Counted from the first letter of the stretch, positions 6,993-14,092 are shown. The stretch is DNA of 18,571 nt from DATMGU01 sp035555315 (GCA_035555315.1 DATMGU010000100.1:1-18571); one strand, 5' to 3'. The notes: a model not told the origin generated them from the letters alone. Program-made: numbers and translations.

Positions 6993-7221
6993 GCCGCACG
7001 ATTACCGAAAAATATAGTGCAGGCCATCTTCGCGTCATGCCGTCACCGATAACCATCGTCCCGAAATATATCGATTTTCGCATGGCGTACCGCGCACCAA
7101 GCTAACCTTCATAAAGCTCCAAGCTTGCCCTGGGGCTTCGCCGGTCCACGCTTAATCATGAGGCCAGCCGTTATATGCCGCCGTCATCTCTGAGAGACTG
7201 ATGGCCGATGGAGGTCGACGG

Positions 7222-7764
7222 ATGGATGACGTAACCACACCGCGTGCGACGGTCAGCATCGCCTATGACCGCAAGACCATCATTCTGCATTGGCTGACGG
7301 CCGCCCTGGTTGTGTCGCTCTGGGGTGTCGCTCAGGTGATCGATCTGTTTCCATCCGGGCCGCTGCGCGTGGACGCCCGCTCGGTTCACATCGCCCTTGG
7401 CATCGGTCTGATCGTGACGCTGGTCGTCCGCATCGCCTGGCGCGCCGGCGGCGGCCGCAGGCTTGAGCCGGCGGAAACCGGGCTCCTCGGGGCGGCGGGA
7501 ACCGCCGTGCATTACCTGCTCTACGCGCTGTTGATCGCCGAATTGTGCCTGGGCGTGGCCAATGTCTGGGTTCGTGGCGATTCGCTGTTCAACCTGGTGA
7601 CGGTGCCAGCCTTCGATCCGGGCAACCGGGCTCTCGGAGCCGCGGTGGGTAACCTGCATGGCACGGTCGCCAACGTGATTCTGATCGTCGCCGGACTGCA
7701 TGCCCTGGCGGCACTTTTCCATCACTACATTCGGCGTGATGGGGTGCTGCGGCGCATGCTCTAA
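7222..7764 (+). CDS. Cytochrome b561 family protein
   Basis: This is a 180-residue integral membrane protein with four hydrophobic helices, the usual size for bacterial b561 (YodB/CybB family). The expected haem-ligand histidines are visible: His23 (ILHWLTA) in TM1, histidines in SVHIALG and AVHYLLYA, and those in GLHALAALFHHYIRRDGVLRRM near the C-terminus, a typical family ending. The ATG at 7222 is preferred over one at 7201 because GGAGG lies seven bases before it. The protein would shuttle electrons between the quinone pool and a partner at the inner membrane, perhaps scavenging superoxide. The nitroreductase gene follows after 83 bp in the same direction, which may indicate shared redox function, though the gap is long for tight coupling. 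Confidence 0.9.
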   Translation: MDDVTTPRATVSIAYDRKTIILHWLTAALVVSLWGVAQVIDLFPSGPLRVDARSVHIALGIGLIVTLVVRIAWRAGGGRRLEPAETGLLGAAGTAVHYLLYALLIAELCLGVANVWVRGDSLFNLVTVPAFDPGNRALGAAVGNLHGTVANVILIVAGLHALAALFHHYIRRDGVLRRML

Positions 7765-7847
7765 GCGTCGACAAGGCTCGCCCAGCGGCGGCGGCCCGGT
7801 GTAGGGTCCGCGGCCAACCCTTCTCGACTCGCTGGTGGAGAGCGCCT

Positions 7848-8720
7848 TTGTCCCGTTTCGCCAATCAACCCACCTCCCCCGCTCTTGACGTCGAAGCGCC
7901 GCTCGATGACGCGTCCGGGCTCCTGCGGGAGCGTTACGGCACCGCCGCAAGCTTCGCGCCGGAGCGGTGGAACGCGATATTGTCCACCCTGGCGGCGCAC
8001 CGTTCGGTCCGGGCCTATCTGCCGACGGCGCTGCCGCCGGATACGCTGGACCTGATGATCGCCGCGGCGCAATCCGCCTCGACCTCGTCGAACCTGCAGA
8101 CCTGGAGCGTGATCGCGGTCGAAGATCCCGATCGCAAGGCGCGGCTCTCCGAAATGGCCGGGTCGCAGAAGCATATCCGGGATTGTCCGCTGTTCCTCGT
8201 CTGGCTCGCGGATCTGGCGCGGATCGACCGTGTCGCCGGCGAACACGACGTCGCGGTTGCCGGGCTCGACTATCTCGAGATGCTGATCGTCGGCATCGTC
8301 GATGCGGCATTGGCCGCGCAGAACGCCGTCATCGCGGCCGAATCGCTCGGCTTGGGGACCGTCTATATCGGCGGTATCCGCAACAAGCCGGAAGAGGTCG
8401 CGGCCGAGCTGGGCCTGCCCTCGCGGGTCATGCCGGTATTCGGGCTCTGCGTGGGCTATCCGGACCCGGCGGACCCCGCCAGCGTCAAGCCGCGCCTGCC
8501 GCGAACCGCCGTGCTGCATCGCGAGCGCTATTCCTGGGACGATCAGCGGCCGGCGATCGAAGCCTATGACGCGACCCTGCGGGACTTCTTCAAGGGGCAA
8601 GGCATGGAAACGGCCCCCTGGACCGACACGGTCATCAAGCGGGTACGCACCCCGCAGGCGCTGACCGGCCGCGACCGGATCAAGGAGGCGCTGGGCAATC
8701 TGGGCTTCGTGCTGAAATAG
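7848..8720 (+). CDS. Nitroreductase family protein, NfsA/flavin-reductase-like
   Basis: This is a 290-residue FMN-dependent oxidoreductase of the nitroreductase fold. HRSVR (51-55), where the Arg binds the FMN phosphate, SASTSSNLQTWS (76-87) and GLGTVYIGGIRN (169-180) are hallmarks of the NfsA/Frp group, which reduces nitroaromatics, quinones or flavins with NADPH. The start codon is TTG, strongly supported by GGAG seven bases upstream. A roughly 30-residue N-terminal extension precedes the conserved RYG segment. Its stop is one base from the convergent transporter stop. The physiological substrate cannot be determined; the function is soluble and cytoplasmic. Confidence 0.88.
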   Translation: MSRFANQPTSPALDVEAPLDDASGLLRERYGTAASFAPERWNAILSTLAAHRSVRAYLPTALPPDTLDLMIAAAQSASTSSNLQTWSVIAVEDPDRKARLSEMAGSQKHIRDCPLFLVWLADLARIDRVAGEHDVAVAGLDYLEMLIVGIVDAALAAQNAVIAAESLGLGTVYIGGIRNKPEEVAAELGLPSRVMPVFGLCVGYPDPADPASVKPRLPRTAVLHRERYSWDDQRPAIEAYDATLRDFFKGQGMETAPWTDTVIKRVRTPQALTGRDRIKEALGNLGFVLK

Positions 8721-8721
8721 C

Positions 8722-10149
8722 TCAGTCGCCGGCCAGCGGCGATACCTCCGGTCCCGCGACCAGCAGGCGTGCGAAGCTCGCGACGCTGGCGGCGCCGGCG
8801 AACCCCGCGCCCAGCACCAGCGCCAGGCTCGATCCATAGCTGACCGAGATGCCGAGGCACAGGGCCACGAGGGCCGCTCCGGTACTCTGACCCAGCAAAC
8901 GGGCGGTGGCGACGATGCCGCTGGCGCCGCCGCTCCGCTCGGCAGGAGCACTCGACATCAGCGCCTTGAGATTGGGCGACTGGAAAAACCCGAAACCGGC
9001 GCCGCACAGCAGCATGCGCCAAACGATATCGATCACCCCGGGATGAGCCGGAAGCCCGGCGAGCGAGAGCATGCCGAGACTGAGGATGGCAAGACCGAAA
9101 CCGCCGAGCAGGCCGGGCGAATACCGGTCCGACAGGGCACCGGCGATCGGCGCCATGATGCCGACCGCCACCGGCCAGGGCGTCAACAGCAAGCCGATCT
9201 CGACCGGCGTGCGGCCCAGCACGCTATGGAAATAGAACGGCAGCGCGACGAAGCCCAGACCTTGAGCCGCGAAGGAGCAGATCGAGGTCACCGCCGACAG
9301 GGTGAACATCGGCCGGCGAAACAAATCCACCGGCAACATGGGCGCCGGCAGGGTCGCCTGCCGGCGCCATAGGAGCGCGCCAAAACACGCCGCCCCGACA
9401 AACTCGGCCATGACCTCGGCCACCGGCGCGCGATGCGCCGCCTCGCCGATCGCGAAGATCAGCAGGCCGAACGTCGCCGCGTTCAACAGGGCGCTCGCCG
9501 TGTCGAACCGATGCGCCAGACGCCTGGTCTCCGGCAATGTCGGCATGGCCAGTGCGATCGCGATCACGCCGAGCGGTACATTGACGGCGAACAACCATTG
9601 CCAGGAGGCTACCGACAGGACGGCGGACGCCACGGTCGGTCCGACCGCGAAGCTGACCGCGACGATCAGCGCGTTGAACCCGACCCCTCGGCCGAGCAGC
9701 CGGGACGGATAGATGAAGCGGATCAGCGCGGTATTGACACTCATGATGCCGCTGGCACCAAAGCCCTGCAGCACCCGCGCCGCGGTCAGGCTGGGCAGCG
9801 ACCAAGACAGGGCGCAGACCAGGGAGGCCAGCGTGAACACCACCAGCCCCACCACGTAAACGCGTCGATATCCGACGATCTCGCCCAGCGCGGCGAACGG
9901 TAGCAGCGAGACGACCAGCGCCAATTGATAGGCGTTGACCACCCAGATCGACGCGGCCGGGGTGGTCAGCAGATCGGCCGCGATGACCGGCAGCGCGGTA
10001 TTCGCGATCGCCGTATCCAAGGTCGCCAAGCCGACGGCGATCGATACGGTGAGCACCGCCCAAACCCGCCGCTGCGCCGGCAGACCGTCCGACATCATTT
10101 CCGCGATCACGCCGCCCGCCTGTTCGCCGACTGCCTGCTCATCATCCAT
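8722..10149 (-). CDS. MFS transporter, DHA2 (EmrB/QacA-like) family
   Basis: The product has about 475 residues with many hydrophobic helices (14 expected for DHA2). TM1 carries LATLDTAIANTALPVIAADL, the typical DHA2 opening, and TM5 the antiporter motif C region (RVLQGFGASGIMSVNTALI). These proteins expel drugs, toxic metabolites or dyes in exchange for protons; the substrate here is unknown. The start is placed at the ATG at 10147-10149; a GTG one codon upstream is possible, and no strong ribosome-binding site is seen for either. It lies 69 bp downstream of the glutamate-synthase-domain gene on the same strand, so the two may be cotranscribed. No regulator of the MarR or TetR type lies beside it. 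Confidence 0.9.
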   Translation of the reverse strand: MDDEQAVGEQAGGVIAEMMSDGLPAQRRVWAVLTVSIAVGLATLDTAIANTALPVIAADLLTTPAASIWVVNAYQLALVVSLLPFAALGEIVGYRRVYVVGLVVFTLASLVCALSWSLPSLTAARVLQGFGASGIMSVNTALIRFIYPSRLLGRGVGFNALIVAVSFAVGPTVASAVLSVASWQWLFAVNVPLGVIAIALAMPTLPETRRLAHRFDTASALLNAATFGLLIFAIGEAAHRAPVAEVMAEFVGAACFGALLWRRQATLPAPMLPVDLFRRPMFTLSAVTSICSFAAQGLGFVALPFYFHSVLGRTPVEIGLLLTPWPVAVGIMAPIAGALSDRYSPGLLGGFGLAILSLGMLSLAGLPAHPGVIDIVWRMLLCGAGFGFFQSPNLKALMSSAPAERSGGASGIVATARLLGQSTGAALVALCLGISVSYGSSLALVLGAGFAGAASVASFARLLVAGPEVSPLAGD

Positions 10150-10218
10150 CACCGAGTGACTTCAATCCGGTGAGTTTAAACGGCGACTCCCCGGCAAGAC
10201 ACTTGTCGATAGGACATG

Positions 10219-11832
10219 TCAGATGGCCGCGCTGAAGCTGTCGGCGCGGGCGGCGATCCAGGCATCCTTGAATTGGGGATGATCCGTGCCGGTCAACAAC
10301 TCCCCGGGCTGCAGGAAGTGATAGAGCTGGTCGAACCGGGCGACCTGGGTGGCGGCGGTACGTTTGGAGAAATGGAAGGGCCGCAACTGGCCGGGATGAT
10401 GCAGCCCGGCGGCGGCGATCACCTCGGCCAGGGCCTTCAAGGTCGAGCGGTGGAAGTGGAAGACGCGTTCCGCCTTGTCCAGGACGACCAACGCGCGCTG
10501 GCGATGCGGATCCTGGGTCGCGACACCGACCGGACAGCGATCCGTATGGCAGTTCTGCGATTGGATGCAGCCGATCGCGAACATGAAACCGCGCGCGGCG
10601 TTGCACCAATCCGCCCCCAGGGCCATGGTCCGCGACAGATCGAAGGCGCTGGTGATCTTGCCGCTGGCACCGAGCCGGATCCGGTCCCGGATGCCAAGGC
10701 CGACCAGGGCGTTATGCGCGAACACCAACCCTTCGCGCAACGGCATGCCGACATGATCGGCGAATTCGACGGGGGCGGCGCCGGTACCGCCCTCCGCCCC
10801 GTCGATGACAATGAAATCCGGATAGATGCCGGTTTCCCGCATCGCCTTACAGATGCCGAGGAATTCCCAGGGATGGCCGATGCACAGCTTGAAGCCGACC
10901 GGCTTGCCGTCGCCCAGGCGCCGCAGTTCGGCGATGAAACCCATCATCTCAAGCGGCGTGCTGAACGCCGAATGGCGGGCCGGCGAGACGCAGTCGACGC
11001 CGATCTGGACGCCGCGCGTCGCGGCGATTTCGGCCGAGACCTTGGCGCCGGGCAAAACGCCACCATGACCCGGCTTGGCACCCTGGCTCAGTTTGAGCTC
11101 CAGCATCTTGATCTGCGGATCGGCCGCCTGCTCGGCGAAGCGCTCCGGCGAAAAGCGACCGGCCTCGTCGCGGCACCCGAAATAGCCGCTGCCGATCTCC
11201 CAGATGATGTCGCCGCCATGCTCGCGGTGATACCGGCTGAACCCGCCCTCCCCCGTGTCATGGGCGAAATTGCCGAGCTTCGCCCCCTTGTTCAGTGCCC
11301 GGATGGCGTTGGCGCTGAGCGCGCCGAAGCTCATCGCCGAGATGTTGTAGATCGAGGCGGAATACGGTTTGGTGCAGTCCGCGCCGCCGATCATCACCCG
11401 GAACGGCTCGGTCGCCGGTTCGTGCGGTGCCATGGAGTGGTTGAGCCATTCGAAGGCCGGCGCATACATGTCGAGCTGGGTGCCGAACGGGCGCTTGTCG
11501 AGCACCCCCTTGGCCCGCTGATAGACCATCGACCGCTTGTTGCGGTTGAACGGCGTACCGTCCGTATCGCTTTCCAGGAAATACTGCCGGATTTCCGGGC
11601 GCATCTCCTCGAACAGGAAACGCAGATGGGCGGCGATCGGATAGCTGCGCAGGATGCTGTGATGCGTTTGCAGCAGATCATAGGTGCCGATCGCCACCAA
11701 GCTACCGGTCGCGGCCGCCAGGAACAGGAAGACGGGATGGATGAACGAGATCGCCAAGAAGATCATCGTGATTAGCATCGCCGCTGTGTACGTCACATAC
11801 CGGCGTGTGAAGGCAAGGCCGAGAAGATGCAT
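10219..11832 (-). CDS. FMN-binding glutamate-synthase-domain protein, membrane anchored
   Basis: The 537-residue product begins with two hydrophobic helices (about residues 13-54), then the FMN/glutamate-synthase central barrel domain. GAKPGHGG (251-258), GAEGGTGAAP (345-354) and the iron-sulfur motif Cys422-x5-Cys428-x4-Cys433 match the 3Fe-4S and FMN sites of glutamate synthase. There is no glutamine amidotransferase domain and no partner GltD here, so it is not a complete GOGAT; stand-alone members of this family are widespread and mostly of unproven function. The ATG at 11832 is preferred over a GTG at 11895 because a good promoter -10 overlaps that GTG. The membrane anchor suggests that electrons come from the respiratory chain or a ferredoxin rather than GltD (inference). 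Confidence 0.88.
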   Translation of the reverse strand: MHLLGLAFTRRYVTYTAAMLITMIFLAISFIHPVFLFLAAATGSLVAIGTYDLLQTHHSILRSYPIAAHLRFLFEEMRPEIRQYFLESDTDGTPFNRNKRSMVYQRAKGVLDKRPFGTQLDMYAPAFEWLNHSMAPHEPATEPFRVMIGGADCTKPYSASIYNISAMSFGALSANAIRALNKGAKLGNFAHDTGEGGFSRYHREHGGDIIWEIGSGYFGCRDEAGRFSPERFAEQAADPQIKMLELKLSQGAKPGHGGVLPGAKVSAEIAATRGVQIGVDCVSPARHSAFSTPLEMMGFIAELRRLGDGKPVGFKLCIGHPWEFLGICKAMRETGIYPDFIVIDGAEGGTGAAPVEFADHVGMPLREGLVFAHNALVGLGIRDRIRLGASGKITSAFDLSRTMALGADWCNAARGFMFAIGCIQSQNCHTDRCPVGVATQDPHRQRALVVLDKAERVFHFHRSTLKALAEVIAAAGLHHPGQLRPFHFSKRTAATQVARFDQLYHFLQPGELLTGTDHPQFKDAWIAARADSFSAAI

Positions 11833-11895
11833 TTGCAGACCCGTCAATAATTGGCCCGATCCACCACGAGCGATCGGGGAGCGGCGGCCCAACAC

Positions 11896-11923
11896 AGTAT
11901 AGAATGTCCCATATTGTGGTTAA
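11896..11923 (-). promoter_or_regulatory. Sigma70-like promoter of the glutamate-synthase-domain gene
   Basis: On the minus strand TTAACC (-35, at 11918-11923) and TATACT (-10, at 11896-11901) are separated by 16 bp, matching consensus at four and five of six positions. Transcription would begin near 11889, about 57 bases before the ATG at 11832. Confidence 0.5.
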
Positions 11924-11971
11924 CGTCGCGTTGCACGTGACGGTCGCCCGACGCCAAGCGACCATCGGTAG

Positions 11972-11987
11972 GGTGCCGCGCGGCACC
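11972..11987. repeat. Perfect 16-bp palindrome, gltS-like/RRM intergenic region
   Basis: GGTGCCGCGCGGCACC is a perfect palindrome with no spacer. It lies in the divergent intergenic region, about 140 bp upstream of each gene start. It could be a dimeric regulator site or a compact hairpin; nothing distinguishes these. Confidence 0.5.
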
Positions 11988-12025
11988 GCCCCCGCAACAA
12001 ACCATCCACATTCTCGAATTTGCCT

Positions 12026-12042
12026 ATGTTGCACCGCAACAT
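12026..12042. promoter_or_regulatory. Inverted repeat upstream of the RRM gene (possible operator)
   Basis: Seven-base arms ATGTTGC (12026-12032) and GCAACAT (12036-12042) surround ACC. It sits about 80 bp upstream of the likely RRM start, in the expected promoter zone, so it may be a repressor site. No clear -35/-10 pair could be placed around it. Confidence 0.4.
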
Positions 12043-12122
12043 TTGGCTAAACTGTCAGGGCAAGAGTTGGTCGAGGAACAGTCGGCCGCGCGTTTATGGC
12101 CGTCAGGAAGTGGATTAAGACG

Positions 12123-12584
12123 ATGCGAGAGGATAAGTTCCGCGGCAATGTGTTCGTTGCGAACCTCCCCAAGGGGTATACCGATCAACAGCTTGCCGAG
12201 GCGTTTGATTCCTTCGGGATCGTCGTCGGCGCCTTTTTAGCGCGGGATCCGCTGACAGGCGCTCCGAAAAACCATGGTTTGGTGGCTCTGGCCCCCGATC
12301 GGGCAGCCGAGGCCGCGATATCGGCGTTGAACGGCACCCAGATCGGCGGTCAACGGATCGAAGTCCGCGTCGCCGATCCGACCATGGCGCTGGCGATCAG
12401 GGCGAAACCCCGTCCCGCGGCACCGGCGCGCCAGGAATATCAGCAACAGCAGCCGGACTACCCGCGACAGGCTCCTGAATACCCGCGACAGACCCAGGAA
12501 TACCAGCAACAGGCCTCGGAATATCCGCGACAGGCGCCGCGGCGCACCTTCCAGGTCGAATACCGGTCGCTCGACCGCCGCTGA
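12123..12584 (+). CDS. RRM-domain RNA-binding protein with Tyr/Gln/Arg-rich repeat tail
   Basis: The product is 153 residues from the ATG at 12123 (GGA eight bases upstream); an ATG at 12096 would add nine residues, and neither has a strong ribosome-binding site. Residues 8-86 form one RNA recognition motif: RNP2 is VFVANL (10-15), canonical, but the RNP1 position reads KNHGLVAL (49-56) and lacks the two aromatic residues that normally stack on RNA bases. Residues 104-139 are low-complexity, built of EYQQQ and YPRQ blocks, and the basic end (QAPRRTF...DRR) may help bind nucleic acid. Bacterial RRM proteins are often cold-induced RNA chaperones; that role is inference here. The gene is convergent with the DUF3126 gene, from which a large stem-loop separates it. 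Confidence 0.82.
   Translation: MREDKFRGNVFVANLPKGYTDQQLAEAFDSFGIVVGAFLARDPLTGAPKNHGLVALAPDRAAEAAISALNGTQIGGQRIEVRVADPTMALAIRAKPRPAAPARQEYQQQQPDYPRQAPEYPRQTQEYQQQASEYPRQAPRRTFQVEYRSLDRR
12432..12539 (+). repeat. Degenerate in-gene repeat encoding EYQQQ/YPRQ blocks
   Basis: The C-terminal coding segment repeats variants of Tyr-Pro-Arg-Gln and Glu-Tyr-Gln-Gln-Gln (DYPRQ, EYPRQ, EYQQQ, EYPRQ) with matching DNA (tacccgcgacag, taccagcaacag). It looks like expansion by unequal exchange or slippage and is likely variable in length among strains. Confidence 0.65.
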
Positions 12585-12598
12585 CCCCGTTCGCCGCC

Positions 12599-12654
12599 GG
12601 GTCCCGAGTCGGCGCCCACGCCCGCTTTGGCGGTACGTGGGCGGACTCGGACCC
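12599..12654. terminator. Large nested stem-loop between convergent genes (bidirectional terminator candidate)
   Basis: Three paired blocks stack: GGGTCC with GGACCC (12599-12604/12649-12654), GAGTC with GACTC (12606-12610/12644-12648) and CGCCCACG with CGTGGGCG (12613-12620/12636-12643), with a one-base and a two-base bulge on the left arm. An inner CCGC-TTTG-GCGG hairpin caps it. It fills nearly the whole gap between the RRM and DUF3126 stop codons. There is no T-tract, so it may terminate weakly or protect 3' ends. Confidence 0.6.
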
Positions 12655-12662
12655 TGCCCCGG

Positions 12663-12899
12663 CTATTTCTTGCGGGTGACCATGCTGGCGGGCGGCAGAT
12701 CGTCTTCGAGGATGGTCATCATCAGCGACCAGGACACGTCGCCGTCATCATCGTCCCGGTGCAGCACGCCGATGAATTCATCGGCGATGCGAACCTCGAC
12801 CGGCGCGCCGCGCTTGGCCGGCACATCGATGGCGATCTTGTCGTTGTTGAAGGTCCGGCGGAGATAATCCTGTACTCGGGCGATATCGTTCGGTGTCAT
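12663..12899 (-). CDS. DUF3126 family protein
   Basis: This is a small acidic protein of 78 residues (81 if the ATG at 12908 is used). The helix IARVQDYLRRTFNN, the strand VEVRIADEFIGVLHRDDDDGD and the ending TILEDDLPP match DUF3126, a short conserved family found in Alphaproteobacteria; its function is not known. The ATG at 12899 is favoured because GAGAAG lies nine bases before it, whereas it directly abuts the upstream ATG. It is convergent with the RRM gene and divergent from the small membrane protein gene. An inverted repeat 70-90 bp upstream may be its operator. Confidence 0.85.
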   Translation of the reverse strand: MTPNDIARVQDYLRRTFNNDKIAIDVPAKRGAPVEVRIADEFIGVLHRDDDDGDVSWSLMMTILEDDLPPASMVTRKK

Positions 12900-12978
12900 C
12901 GGTTTCATCTTCTCGTCTGCGTCAGGACCGATGGTCGCGGTGGCTCGATCCGGTAAGCCATCGCCGGGTCATGCCACG

Positions 12979-12996
12979 TTGAAATATCGATTTCAA
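12979..12996. promoter_or_regulatory. Inverted repeat upstream of the DUF3126 gene
   Basis: Perfect seven-base arms TTGAAAT and ATTTCAA surround ATCG. It is AT-rich within a GC-rich region and lies 71-97 bp upstream of the two candidate DUF3126 starts, so it may be a regulator site within or near its promoter. Confidence 0.4.
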
Positions 12997-13048
12997 TGAA
13001 GTTTAACCTTGCGGGCAGCGAGGGGGAAGCGCCGCGTCAGGCACTCTC

Positions 13049-13128
13049 CAATCGACCGGGTGGCCAATCGACCGGGTAGCCAATCGACCGGGCGGCTAAT
13101 CGTCCAGACGGCCAATCGACCAAACGCG
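13049..13128. repeat. Five tandem copies of a 16-bp repeat
   Basis: Units at 13049-13064, 13065-13080, 13081-13096, 13097-13112 and 13113-13128 follow the pattern CAATCGACCGGGTGGC. The first three differ from one another at only one or two positions; the fourth and fifth are more diverged. The 16-bp period is not a multiple of three and no spacers intervene, so it is neither coding nor CRISPR. It ends 23 bp before the small membrane protein start. It could be a multi-copy protein-binding array or a minisatellite. Confidence 0.85.
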
Positions 13129-13151
13129 ACACGCAACTTTGGATTTCACGC

Positions 13152-13367
13152 ATGGCAGATTACATTACCGGCACGATCCAGGTGGCGATCCATCGGATGA
13201 TCACCGCACCGCTTCACGCCTTGACGATCTCCTGGCCGGAAGCAATCGCGCTGGCGCTGGGCCTCGCGATCGCGATCTCCGGGCAATGGCGTGCCAAGCG
13301 ATGGCCGAGCGTCGCCCTGTGCGTGGTACTCTTTTGGCTCCTGGCCCGCCGCCTCGCCGGACACTGA
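13152..13367 (+). CDS. Small putative membrane protein, 71 residues
   Basis: No family is recognised. The frame has strongly GC-rich third codon positions like its neighbours, which argues for real coding. An amphipathic N-terminus (about 1-28) is followed by one hydrophobic stretch at about residues 30-44 (EAIALALGLAIAISG) and another at 52-66 (WPSVALCVVLFWLLA), separated by a basic QWRAKRW turn, so two membrane helices are likely. GGAT about eight bases upstream of the ATG is a weak ribosome-binding site. The glutathione transferase gene starts 29 bp after its stop in the same direction, so they may be cotranscribed. Confidence is moderate because of size and lack of a known homologue. Confidence 0.5.
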   Translation: MADYITGTIQVAIHRMITAPLHALTISWPEAIALALGLAIAISGQWRAKRWPSVALCVVLFWLLARRLAGH

Positions 13368-13396
13368 CTTCCCCGGAACCGCAGATGGAGCCGCAG

Positions 13397-14092
13397 ATGC
13401 CGATCCAGCTTTATGACCTCGCCGGCGCCGATCCCAAGCGCCGCTTCAGCCCGAATTGCTGGCGCGTCACGATGGCCTTGGCCCATAAGGGATTGGCGTT
13501 CGAAACCATTCCCTGGCGATTTACCGATAAGCCGGCGATCGCGTTTTCCGGCCAGGGCAACGTGCCGCTCATCATCGATGGCGATGCCGTGGTACCTGAT
13601 TCCTGGGAAATCGCGCGGCATCTGGAGGCGGCTTATCCGGATCGGCCATCGCTGTTCGGCGGCCCTGCCGGGCACGCCCTGTCCCAGTTCATCGCGAACT
13701 GGACCGATACGGTGGTTCATCCCGGCGTGGCGCGGCTCATCCTGCTCGATATCCACGACATGCTGGCGGAGGTCGACAAGGCATATTTCCGCTCAAGCCG
13801 CGAGGCGCGCTACGGCCGATCGCTCGAAGCCGTCGTCGCCGATCGCGACGTACAGGTCATCGAGTTTCGCAAAAGCCTCAGCCCCCTGCGGCGCACGCTC
13901 GACCGGCAGCCGTTCATCGCCGGGGAGCACCCCGCCTTCGCCGATTACATCGTGTTCGGCGCCTTCCAGTGGGCGCGCACCGCCAGCACCTTCGCCGTGC
14001 TGACCCCGGACGATCCGGTCAGCCATTGGCGCGACCGTCTCCTCGACGCGTTCGACGGGCTGGCCCGCGCGACACCCAGCCGCGGCGAGTAA
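13397..14092 (+). CDS. Glutathione S-transferase family protein, LigE beta-etherase-like
   Basis: This is a 231-residue soluble protein. The N-terminal thioredoxin fold (about 1-85) has YDLAGADPKRRFSPNCWRV (6-24), with Ser18 in the usual catalytic position, VPLI containing the cis-Pro at 57, and Asp68-Ser69 (PDSW) for the glutathione gamma-glutamyl group; a helical C-terminal domain follows. The opening segment is typical of the LigE/beta-etherase-related group, which cleaves aryl ethers in lignin-derived compounds in sphingomonads; most homologues elsewhere are uncharacterised, so that activity is only a possibility. GGAG lies six bases before the chosen ATG. Upstream in-frame ATGs at 13139 and 13385 add no conserved sequence. 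The putative membrane protein gene precedes it. Confidence 0.87.
   Translation: MPIQLYDLAGADPKRRFSPNCWRVTMALAHKGLAFETIPWRFTDKPAIAFSGQGNVPLIIDGDAVVPDSWEIARHLEAAYPDRPSLFGGPAGHALSQFIANWTDTVVHPGVARLILLDIHDMLAEVDKAYFRSSREARYGRSLEAVVADRDVQVIEFRKSLSPLRRTLDRQPFIAGEHPAFADYIVFGAFQWARTASTFAVLTPDDPVSHWRDRLLDAFDGLARATPSRGE

Noticed and set aside
6993..7221. Possible gene or terminator between the toxin and cytochrome b561 genes
   Set aside because: No coding frame with a ribosome-binding site and no strong hairpin with a T-tract was seen; the 229-bp gap probably holds the b561 promoter but none could be placed with confidence.
10216..11775. 519-codon plus-strand open frame over the glutamate-synthase-domain gene
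   Set aside because: No recognisable domain and an Arg/Gly/Ala/Asp-rich composition typical of antisense frames; the minus strand encodes clear FMN and Fe-S motifs.
13049..13128. CRISPR array
   Set aside because: The 16-bp units are directly adjacent with no spacers and no cas genes are present.
13139..14092. 317-codon version of the glutathione transferase starting at 13139
   Set aside because: The first 86 codons overlap the small membrane protein frame and resemble no transferase; a good ribosome-binding site precedes the ATG at 13397.
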